This document shows, piece by piece, positions 11,152 through 19,398 of a stretch of 64,000 nt of DNA. Made by a program: the position numbers and the translations under genes. The notes under the pieces were generated by a model. That model was not told the origin of the DNA, searched no databases, and worked only from the letters and a program-made list of their open reading frames with translations. The first letter of the stretch is position 1, and every line of letters starts with the position of its first letter. This DNA comes from Actinernus sp. WN-2022 (Eukaryota; Cnidaria; Anthozoa; Actiniaria; Actinernidae), in NCBI GenBank assembly GCA_030867875.1, contig JAOWCC010001589.1, positions 149,145,745 through 149,209,744 of the forward strand, in the 5' to 3' direction.

Positions 11152-12051
11152 AACCAGGTATAAAACGAGTAGGGCAACCTACATAAAAAGACATCCTAGA
11201 ACGTAGTTCATTCCGTATATTACTCCACCTTTAAAAAGCAGATAGACTAAATCTTAATTTCAAATTGAAAGATTTAAATAACAAACTGGCACGGTAGCCT
11301 TTAGAATTACCGCCAAAGTCAGTGAAAGCTGGCACCATACAAATCCCAGCAGGAACTCCCATGCCAAAAAATTCTAATGCCCCACCCCCTCGGGCATAAT
11401 TTTGTATCCAATCCCTTAAATGCCCCTATAATCCACGGGGGGTGGGGGGAGGTTGGAGTTTAAGTTAACTCCTGCATAATATATATTGTAAATATAACTT
11501 ATATTCTTAACCTGACAATAATATTCACAAATTTAGTATCCCTAGGCACGGGGGGTGGTGCCATTATAAAAAGGGTATGAGAGAAATGTTATCAATTACA
11601 GCCTTCGGCTTTGGCAGATAACACAGACCTCTTTCTTGATAATTTTCGCTATCATACTCAACCTCATCCAATAATAATATTGCTTATTAACAAAATGATT
11701 TTCTGGTAATTTTTGAAATGCTGAACTTGAAATGCACCAGTCAATTCCAGCAATGTCCACACCCCTTCCCCCCCCCCCCCAAAAAAAGAATGTACATGTA
11801 CACATTTACTGGTAAATTTCATTATTGCTTATCAATATATTTAAAATTGTGTCAGTTGGAAGTTAGTGAACAAAACATTTTATTGGGATGGCCTTAACCC
11901 CCAATTACACATTTTAATTACCCTTTACGAGTCCCCAGCATGTGGTAAAGGTATTGATATGGTTTCATCATGTTTCCTTCCATATGTTTTGATGTGTTTC
12001 TTTAAATTTGCCAAGTGAAATGATAACCCTGGCTAGGAAACTGTTAAACGT
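11152..12051. other. No gene recognised; short homopolymer tracts
   Basis: Contains G-rich (11440-11455, 11550) and C/A (11768-11788) tracts. No coding signal is convincing. Confidence 0.45.
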
Positions 12052-12962
12052 TCATTCGTGGAGACTCTTCAGCCCAACAATGTCGCAATAGACGTTACAT
12101 TTGTGATTGGACACAACTTTTTTAATTGCCATCTTGGACAGGTTTCCAGTGCAGTACATTATTTCACTGTTATCATAATCATACAAGTCATCTGAAGCAA
12201 TTTTGGGGTCAAATAAATTGTACCCACTTCCTGGTATATCTATCAGCATGAGTTTTTCCTCTGACTTTTCGTAAGAATAGTGGGTTAGTCACTGAGCCTT
12301 TTGGCCAATGGTGTCTGATTCTTCTACACAAAGAACACCAGTGTTGTTGATGTACTTCGTGAACTCGCCATTTATGAATTCTTCCCCTTTATCGGTTTCG
12401 CTATAGTATATATTTCTATACGTTGGGACTTTTCCAAACACAGTATCATGGTTTCTACTGATTTTGTGTTCCAACTGTGACGTGAACTTCCTAGCAAGAA
12501 GATGCATTTGCACAACTTTCCGTGTGTGCTGCTTCACGGTTTGCCCAGTGTCTTCAATGCCCTTAAATTGTGGATGTTTGGTTTTTGCTTTGTATGCATT
12601 GCGGAACCCCCTCCCTTGCCAAATGGTTCTTTGTCTTCATTAAATTCAACAGTGATTGGTACTTGAGACCACGTTAAAAGTTCCATGTCGAATGTATGCA
12701 TGCCGGCCACTTCACAGGTTTCTGTGCTTGGTGGATTAAATGGAAAATAATCCCATCTATCCCCGGATCTCCCATCCTTGAATGCTGAAGAACAGCTACT
12801 TGTGGATGCTGAGATTTCCCTCTCACTTTCGGTAATACTCCTCTTCTTATGCATCTGTTCGTAGTGCTGTTGAAGAGTGAATTTTCTGGTATAACTTTTA
12901 AAACAGATATCACAGTTCCATGACTTCGAACCAGAGCAGAAGGCCGCCATCTTTAATAGCAT
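12052..12962 (-). pseudogene. Alpha-kinase-like protein with N-terminal C2H2 finger, broken
   Basis: From ATG 12962 the protein starts MLLKMAAF and has a C2H2 finger (CDIC, then HYEQMH). After a Ser-rich linker comes the start of an atypical alpha-kinase domain (VPITVEFNEDKEPFGKGG). In the glycine-rich turn near 12600 the frame shifts, apparently by indel in a G run, and continues NAYKAKTKHPQFKG. It then goes to VVQMHLLARKF, ISRNHDTVFGKVPTYRNIYY and EEFINGEFTKYINNTG. An in-frame TGA at 12289-12291 interrupts QKA-stop-LTHYSYEKSEEKLMLIDIPGSGYNLFDP. The domain ends near CNVYCDIVGLKSL. The alpha-kinase assignment is by motif order from memory. The finger-kinase fusion recalls anthozoan proteins. 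Confidence 0.72.
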
Positions 12963-13187
12963 GTGATTTCTCCCCAGTCCTTTATCTCTGACCGGGCGGC
13001 GGCACGACGATTTTGGAATGTTGCCTATTTCCAGGTATTCACATGTTTATCAGCTTCAGCTAAAAGTCCCTCCATTGTTTCACCGATGACTCACTTTGCT
13101 GGAATGTTTGGGATTCCCAGTTTCAAGATACTGTTAATATCTGAGTTGGATTTCATCGCAAAGCCAAGAGGAGTTATTGGCCAAGTG
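12963..13187 (-). pseudogene. Degenerate coding remnant upstream of the alpha-kinase pseudogene
   Basis: One minus-strand frame reads PLGFAMKSNSDINSILKLG, IPNIPAK-stop-VIGETMEGLL, AEADKHVNTWK-stop and ATFQNRRAAARSEIKDWGEI. Only two stops occur in about 75 codons, and the amino-acid texture is protein-like. It is not in frame with the downstream finger. It may be an upstream exon of the same gene or of another decayed gene. No function is assigned. Confidence 0.4.
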
Positions 13188-13443
13188 GAATGGCAAGGGG
13201 CCATGCATGGCTAAAATCGCCAAGAAATCCGGTAAAAACATTTTGTTCGAAGATAAGGAATAACTTAAAGTTTAAATTTCTAAGTAAATATTGCTTCACA
13301 GGAATTACGACTGTGCAGGTGCTCGAGCGGGTACATTGTGGCTACATTGCGGCTACATTGCGCCTACTTTGCGTTTGTATTTCTATCTAGTATTGCAAAA
13401 ATAGCTCTTAACTTCCCAATCAGAGCGTCTACCGTATCGAAGG
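13188..13443. other. Short non-coding interval
   Basis: Lies between the remnant at 12963-13187 and the truncated end of DIRS-1. The phrase GCTACATTGCGGCTACATTGCG near 13340 is a minor tandem repeat. Confidence 0.4.
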
Positions 13444-13857
13444 CTAAGTGTAATGGGCAAACGCAGTTAGTATTTCTCTTTCTACCCAGAAAAGGGCAAT
13501 CATGCCTGTAGTTTTTCCAAACTGGTCTTTCCAAATAAGAAAATCAACTGTGTCTTGAGGGACGGCAGAATAGATGCCCCTCTCGTTCTTCAAAAAGGTT
13601 GTAAACTCTTGTTCCAACAAAGATTTTTGCCTATTATACGGTGAAGAATGCTGACGTCTTCGCAGCTCCTCCCGTCTACACTTAATTCGCTGCAAGTCCA
13701 CAGGAGCTTTTAACCTGTTATGGTCCTTTCCCTCCTGGAGAGTGGACCGTCGGGCATATCCACAACGTTGACAAAAATGGAATCCACCATCATTCGGGTA
13801 ACGACATCGTGGGCACTGTACAGCCAGGACAAATAGTCTAGGGACAATTGGTAACTG
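13444..13857 (-). pseudogene. DIRS tyrosine recombinase, N-terminal part only
   Basis: After a TCTCGTAG acceptor (13858-13859) the frame reads LPIVPRLFVLAVQCPRCRYP. It contains a zinc ribbon CPRC...CQRC like the one at 16622-17986. It continues KAPVDLQRIKCRREELRRRQ, YNRQKSLLEQEF and FLIWKDQFGKT before diverging to a stop at 13444. All catalytic residues lie beyond the break. Confidence 0.78.
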
Positions 13858-13890
13858 CTACGAGAGAACAAGCAAACTGGGCTTTCTAAA

Positions 13891-15163
13891 TTAGAAGTTA
13901 CCCAAACGACACATCCACAAATCAAACTGTAGAGGGAAGGGCTTAAACCCGTGCTTCGTAGTGTAGAGCAGGGCATCCGGGCAGCGTTTTTTTGCTAAGG
14001 GAATCGTCTTGGTTGAGAGCATTCTGAGAGTTGGCCACCACATCGGCAGTGGAGAGAAACCTGGTACTACCATGGTAACCACAGCATTTTGTGATGCCAA
14101 GAAACTTAGGAGAGGAGCGATTAACACGAACGGGGGAAAGAGATAAGCGTTAACCTCTATCCCATCGCAGATTGTCAGATCCTGATTGAATTCATTAACT
14201 CCGGGGTCCAGTATGGGGTAAAATGCTTCAAGGTTAGACCATGTCGGTCTCGCTGTGCGTTACTGTCCAATGCCATCAGATCTAGGGTGTGGCCAGAGTG
14301 AGCATCGGGGAGAGCATCGCCCCTGATTTTGAGAGTTTGCTCGAAAACCAATGTGCCGGGTTGTAACCTGACTGTATGTAGGACATCTTTAACGAGACAT
14401 TTCTCTCTGTCACCAAATTAAAGATACGGTTTGCAACCTGGCTTAGTTCCGTCGAGTGGCCCCCTTTACCTTCCCAAGTGTGGATCACCGCCTGGTTGTC
14501 CACCTGAGCATCGATGCGGCAGTCCCGTACTCCCCCTGGAAGGAATTCTATCACATTTGCCACTGCCCAAAATCTCTGTGATGTTAGTATGTTTCTGCAG
14601 GAGGTCGTTACTCAGGAATCCCCAATAGCAATATCTCGCGAGCCCAAATGTATGACCCCTGCCCAACGAAAGGATGACGCATCAGATGAGATGGATAGTG
14701 CTACATGTCTTTCTTCCCTCCAAGGGATATGTCCTGTCCAAGTATCAATGAAGTGTCAGAATTCCACTTCCTCTCGTAAGGAAGGTGAAAAGGCTAATTC
14801 CGCCAGCTTTGACGTCATTCCAATAGCGTGCGCCATTTCCCGTATGTAAAATTTAGCTCCCGGGAATGCAAGAGACAGAGATAGACATTTCCCCATCATC
14901 TTCTGGAGGGATCGTATAGGGACAGATAACTTACAAGCCAGGATACTCTCCTGCAGGCAGCCAAATGTAACTTTCTTGTCGTCCGGGATCAGGAAAGCCT
15001 GGAGGGCTGTGTCTACTAATAGTCCTAGATACTGCAACCGGGATACTGGTACTAGTACACATTTCGCTATGCCCAGAGAGTAGCCTAAATGAATAAGCAA
15101 TCTGCATGCTGCAAATAAGGCAGACTGTGCCGCTCGCTGGCTGAAGGGCACTGCCACTGCCAC
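13891..15163 (-). pseudogene. DIRS reverse transcriptase/RNase H, C-terminal half
   Basis: Reading leftward: LLIHLGYSLGIAKCVLVP, LQYLGLLVDTALQAFLIPDD, LQKMMGKCLSLSLAFPGAKF (the RT thumb/connection of DIRS pol), then WTGHIPWREE and a degenerate RNase H DAS block around 14690. Next come QVDNQAVIHTWEGKGG and LQSGYNPAHWFS-type text (14282-14563) and finally PPFVLIAPLLSFL, GFSPLPMWWPTL and LLYTTKHGFKPFPLQFDLW, ending GNF-stop at 13891. Several frame changes are required. The catalytic YxDD box is not present in this copy. Confidence 0.78.
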
Positions 15164-15352
15164 GTTCTAAAGTTGGACGGGCTCAAGGACCGTCGTTGGT
15201 GAAGATCTCCCCAATCGATCTGTCATCAATATACATGGAGCGTGTGTTCACTGCTGTAAAAAAATCATTACATTTCATGAAATATTTGGTCTTCTAAATG
15301 CCAACATTCTAGGAGACATGACATTTTAATACAAAGCGGTCGAGGAAGATAA

Positions 15353-16285
15353 TTATTTTCCAAAGCCCTCAGCTAGTAGATTCATAAACATCGCGATATC
15401 GATAGCACTTCCTATCAGATTTTTACGGTACACGTCTGAGGACAACATGTTTCTCCACATTCTGTTTCTATAAGTTTGAAGCTGTAGAACATATTCTGCA
15501 GTGAATGAAAGAGCCGTGATTCTGCCGATCTGTAGAAGTTGTAAAAGACTACATAATTTCTCCTCTCTCGATTCTCGACCTGGTCGTCGCCTTATAGATG
15601 CAGCTGCGGTAGCAAAGGTCCTTCCGGGTAACGAAGTATAATAATGCCTTTCTCTGTTCGGGAAATAGTTCAGAAATGACGAAAGTTTCGCACGCTTTCT
15701 CCAAAGCCATATCAAGTCCGTTTGTATCGTCCGCCATTTGGCTTGTCCTTCATGCAGGCTCCACTTGACATTCCACACATACCTCAGTTCTCTAAAAATA
15801 AAACCTTCGCTCTGATTGGTCGAAATGAAACAATGACCAGAACACGGTTTGTGTCAAAGTCCATCAGCCTGGGAGGTGGGAGGAAGTGAGCGGACGACCT
15901 CGACAGTCTGATAACCAGGCTACCCTTGTAGGGGCGTGTGAAGTAAAAAATATTGACACTCGTATTTATCGAATTTAGGATCATTTCTCTTTGGCTGTAT
16001 TCCTTTAAGATAGCTTTCCACATATCCATATGCCTATGGAGTTTGCCGGCTACAAAAGTTTTCGGATTACGGAAGGAAATATCCTGTATAGACCGTGATT
16101 CGGCCCTCCTGATTCGCTGGAGTTCCGAAATCACCTGCAAGGTGTTGGCCATTTTCTCTAAGCCTGGGTTTCCATATGACATTATCCAATGTAATTTTGG
16201 AATATTCCCCGTTCGCCCCTCGGGTTGGGTGGGCCGTTCTTCTTTGGCATGAGTACCCGCTGAAAAGGAAGTGAGCGAGAATCAA
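15353..16285 (-). pseudogene. DIRS gag/pol leader, degenerate
   Basis: Minus-strand frames carry MILAHFLFSGYSCQRR (16285), MANTLQVISELQRIRR near 16150, KLHRHMDMWKAILKEYSQRE and VNIFYFTRPYKG (16182-15900). These precede RT in DIRS pol: the copy at 49138-49521 shows ELHAHFEYWLEIVGEG and IFPHFHHFSGSFKG at the same place. A further frame (15778-15353) with WNVKWSLHEGQAKWRTIQTD follows and may be unrelated inserted sequence. Confidence 0.6.
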
Positions 16286-16411
16286 GAGTTTCCCTCGTAT
16301 TTATTACCATCCCTATCTCGTGACCCACGTGCATATGCACGCCAGGCATTAATAAAGCATTATTTTTACCTTATCTCACTTTCGCATCTCATTACGAGTG
16401 TTGTGAATAGT
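16250..16411 (-). repeat. 5' inverted terminal repeat of DIRS-1
   Basis: The 162 bases match 51356-51517 with one difference that I can see (G for C near 16271). They run from TGAGTACCCGC to GTGTTGTGAATAGT. Both copies sit directly upstream of a DIRS gag start on the minus strand, so this is the element terminus. The outer end pairs with an inverted copy at 16415-16460. Confidence 0.82.
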
Positions 16412-18060
16412 ATCCTATTTTACAACACTCGCATTCTTGCTCAGTTGATATAAGGTATGGGAGAGAATATTGGCCAGCGCCATCTACGCTTCTCTGCCCC
16501 TCCAAGTTTACAGATAACCTATGTTCCAAAAACCCTTTTAAAAACCTTATTCCCCACACCCCATTTCTCATCCCTAATTTCATCCTACTTGCAACTCATG
16601 TAAATATCTCAATCCGAAAACTTAGATTGCTGTGTCATCTGAATGAACTCGCTTTAACGACTTATCTACTGGGAAAGCACCAACAAAACGTTTTAAGCGA
16701 TTAATATCCTCCCAACGGGATGTTACATCTCTTAACTCTTCCGATGCCAGTTTTGATGATGCTCCAGATGGATTCAAAACTTTAGCGAGTTGTAGATAAT
16801 ACACTGCAGTGTGCCGGCACGCCCATCCCACATGGTCCATGATTTCCGAAATATCCGACCCTGATAACGCTAAGGTGATCGCACACCCAGACCTAAATCC
16901 ATGTAATGTCTCTCCACCATCCGTTCCCATTTCCTTTAAGTAAAGTTTGAGACGTGCCTCCGCCGTCGAGGAGCTAAGGGGAGAGTTCACAATTCCACCT
17001 TTCGCGGTCGTAGGACGAAACAAATAGCCCGTTGTAAGGTCTATCCCTAACTGGCGTGCAGTTGCGATATATCGTTCGATACCTGCTACCGGACAAATTG
17101 TTACATGGGGATTCCGCTTTATCCCAAAGACGTTACTATTTCCGTCTCTTAATGTTTTACCCCAAATATGGTTAAACAAGAACCCATCATCGTTCGGGAA
17201 CCGTAAGATTTCGGGCACTTTAACCTGGCCCATATCACCTGGTCGGTCACCACTGAAAAATACTGCCTTAAAATATGCTTGGTCCCGGGCCAGGAGAAAA
17301 CGTTGTATCGGGGAGGTATCGGGCCTATTGAGGTCCTGATCTAGATGTGAAGCGAGCTGTGTTAATTTGTGCACCAGAAAGGGTGTAGCCTGTTTAGGTT
17401 TGACTCTTGCCTGAAGCTGCTCCGCTGTTGCCACACGGAGGTAGTCCTTAAGCATTTTATCCGCTGCCGGGTTTCCTAGTCTTAACCGCCTGACCCATTC
17501 ACCATCCTGGCCAATAGCATGGAAAATCGACCGCAACTTCCCAATATATGGGTCTATCGTCTTATAGGAGAGTCTCAAGGGGCACTCACACTGGTGTGTA
17601 CCTGGCTGCCCTAAGAAGTCACAGCCATTTTGGTGTACCTGGGTTTTCCCCCGTTTGTCTTTATATACTAGAAAACGACATATGTCACGGGGAGTAACCG
17701 TCATCAAGGTAGGCTTCCCCGGCATAGCAGCTAAAAAATGTTCGAATTCCCTTTGAAGTGAGTCCTTCTGGCGTGCATAATTAGTTGCTTGGTCGAGGGT
17801 TCGTAACTGCTGTAAACGACTATCTATCTGTCCCAAGTCAACCTCAGGAGGTGTGACCTGTTCACCTTGTATCCATTTCCGTTGATATCCACATCGCTGG
17901 CAAAATCTGAAGTCACTGTCATTGGCGTGGCTACAGTTGGGGCACCTTACGGAAGGCACAAACAATTTGGCGACGACGGGAAGTTCCTAAGAAAATAATG
18001 CCGAACTCGGTGTGAATATATGACTATTTTGTGTATCCATAGGATGTTGTAATATGATAT
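16412..18060 (-). mobile_element. DIRS-like retroelement 2, 3' part
   Basis: Contains the recombinase gene (16622-17986), a 3' flank and an inverted terminal repeat facing that of DIRS-1. CGAGTGTTGT (16395-16404) pairs exactly with ACAACACTCG (16422-16431). ACCTTAT-TCA text recurs near 16450 in inverted form. To the right, the similarity stops before the telomere-like tract at 18067, so gag and RT of this copy are absent here. Confidence 0.7.
16622..17986 (-). CDS. DIRS tyrosine recombinase (YR), reading frame intact
   Basis: The frame begins after a TTCTTAG acceptor (17987-17988) with LPVVAKLFVPS and is open to the stop at 16622; an internal start at 17965 gives 447 residues. Numbering from there, a zinc ribbon uses C8, C11, C22 and C25. 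A SAM-like helical N-domain follows, then the catalytic domain. Arg241 (GDRPGDM) is box I, Lys270 (WGKT) the beta-hairpin lysine, and H355-G-F-R358 with H378-VGW form box II. The Tyr nucleophile is Y389 or Y390. DIRS elements use this enzyme instead of a DDE integrase to insert a circular DNA copy. It is probably the downstream exon of a spliced DIRS gene. No stop or frameshift is seen. Confidence 0.88.
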   Translation of the reverse strand, partial: ELPVVAKLFVPSVRCPNCSHANDSDFRFCQRCGYQRKWIQGEQVTPPEVDLGQIDSRLQQLRTLDQATNYARQKDSLQREFEHFLAAMPGKPTLMTVTPRDICRFLVYKDKRGKTQVHQNGCDFLGQPGTHQCECPLRLSYKTIDPYIGKLRSIFHAIGQDGEWVRRLRLGNPAADKMLKDYLRVATAEQLQARVKPKQATPFLVHKLTQLASHLDQDLNRPDTSPIQRFLLARDQAYFKAVFFSGDRPGDMGQVKVPEILRFPNDDGFLFNHIWGKTLRDGNSNVFGIKRNPHVTICPVAGIERYIATARQLGIDLTTGYLFRPTTAKGGIVNSPLSSSTAEARLKLYLKEMGTDGGETLHGFRSGCAITLALSGSDISEIMDHVGWACRHTAVYYLQLAKVLNPSGASSKLASEELRDVTSRWEDINRLKRFVGAFPVDKSLKRVHSDDTAI

Positions 18061-18066
18061 CTCCCC

Positions 18067-18100
18067 TTAGGGTTAGGGTTAGGTTAGGGTTAGGGTTAGG
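18067..18100. repeat. Interstitial telomeric repeat (TTAGGG)n
   Basis: TTAGGGTTAGGG, then one unit lacking a G, then TTAGGGTTAGGGTTAGG: about five to six units of the metazoan telomere repeat in internal position. It sits at the border between the DIRS-2 recombinase flank and the next repeat block. Confidence 0.88.
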
Positions 18101-18117
18101 ATAAGAGGATGCATTCG

Positions 18118-18430
18118 CACTTGGGACTTTTTCCGATTGGGACTTTTTTGTAATTTCAAATATATATAGAGATTATTACATGTTAAGAGCTTGATATCGT
18201 TTTTATTCACGAAGTTTTCGTATCATATTGAGAACGAGCGAGTCTGCGAGCGAGGATAATAAACCCATAAGCCGCATAAGCCCCATAAGCCCCATAAGCC
18301 CCACATACCCCATAAGCGCTTGTGTTTGAGTCTTTTTAATAATTAGAAGGGGTGTGTTGGTTCTAATGATACAAAATGTGGTCAGGATGAATTCGCACTT
18401 GGGACTTTTTGCGATTGGGACTTTTTTGTA
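18118..18430. repeat. Paired GGGACTTTTT repeats and GCCCCATAA minisatellite
   Basis: CGCACTTGGGACTTTTT plus CGATTGGGACTTTTTTGTA occurs at 18117-18152 and again at 18391-18430. Between them, CATAAGCCC is repeated about five times (18268-18312). No protein is predicted. Confidence 0.75.
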
Positions 18431-19310
18431 TATCTATCTATTAATGGAGAGCCTATGCTCTTGTCTAAGGATGTGACAATTGTTTAGGGATATTACTTGT
18501 AAAAGTGGTACAACGATGTATTTGTAAGTATTTGTGGTTGTCAGAACTAAATCCGTCCGGAATCGAACCAGACAACTCACTTTCTTGAGCCTTCCAAAGG
18601 ACTTTGTGTGTTCTGTTGGTATGCATGTGTTTTGTACTGACAACATTTATCAGGCCAAATGTCGAAAGTACTTGCCCTAAAAGCGAAACCTTAGCAGCAC
18701 TGAAAAGGTTCGCATGTATGCATGTGGGGTGTAATAATACCGTATGTAATTGTTAAGTGGGTCTCTTGGCAGGAAACCCTCCTTGTCCTAGATGTAATGT
18801 ATATGTGGGTTTATATACTATTTTAATTAGATATGTGTATCTATATATTTCTTTTTGATATATACATACTATATATGTAGTAATATGTTTCTTTTGACAT
18901 ATAATCTACATATATACTAGAGTAATTATACTTGTCTATTTATATATTGATTTAATATGTTATATTTAAGGCTCTCGTCACATTGACCACAGGCTCTGCT
19001 CCCATTGGAGTATGGCACTGGGAATTGAAGTATAGACCAGGCCTTTAGCCCCAACGGACCTGGCACTGGGAGTATTTACCACAGGATGCCAGTTTTACTT
19101 GGCGAAAAAGTAAATTGACCAGGCTCTTAACCCATTTGGTTTTGGCACTGGGAAAGTAAAGAAAAGAAAATTGCCCTATAGCGCATACATAAAGGTAACT
19201 CATGGCAATTGCCTCGAATAATTAAATTTAGGTGCGTGTATTTTAAAGGTTTATTTTTGTCAGGATTATTAAGGGTGTGTGAATTGTAACCCCTGTGTTA
19301 CCTCAAGTAG
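18431..19310 (-). repeat. Non-coding block paralogous to 38310-39325
   Basis: The two blocks share, in order, GAGCCTTCCAAAGGACTTTGT near 18587, an AT-rich TATATACTA stretch, minisatellite phrases TGGCACTGGGAA and GACCAGGCTCTTAACC, a GCCCTATAGCGCA phrase, and TTTATTTTTGTCA near 19248. Here the block lies just beyond the 3' end of the unrecognised gene. At 38.3 kb it lies beyond the 3' end of the Crypton-like gene. A weak tRNA B-box-like sequence at 18556-18572 is degraded compared with the copy at 38371-38390. Confidence 0.72.
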
Positions 19311-19398
19311 GTTATGGTGCTCCTCCAATAGCCAAACCCAAACCCAAGCCTAATGACCCGGTCATCAATAAACCACGCTACATAACCAATGGAAGAAC

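Larger units (their letters stand above)
13444..16411 (-). mobile_element. DIRS-like retroelement 1 (3'-truncated)
   Basis: The coding strand is minus. In coding order it has a 5' terminal repeat (16250-16411), a gag/pol leader region, an RT/RNase H region (15163 to 13891), then a splice acceptor and the N-terminal part of a tyrosine recombinase (13857-13444). The right end abuts an inverted terminal repeat belonging to another DIRS copy. The recombinase catalytic half is missing, as is most of the RT fingers and palm. Stops and frame changes are numerous. Confidence 0.8.

Noticed and set aside
18067..18100. A true chromosome end
   Set aside because: Only about six repeat units are present and long element-rich DNA continues on both sides.
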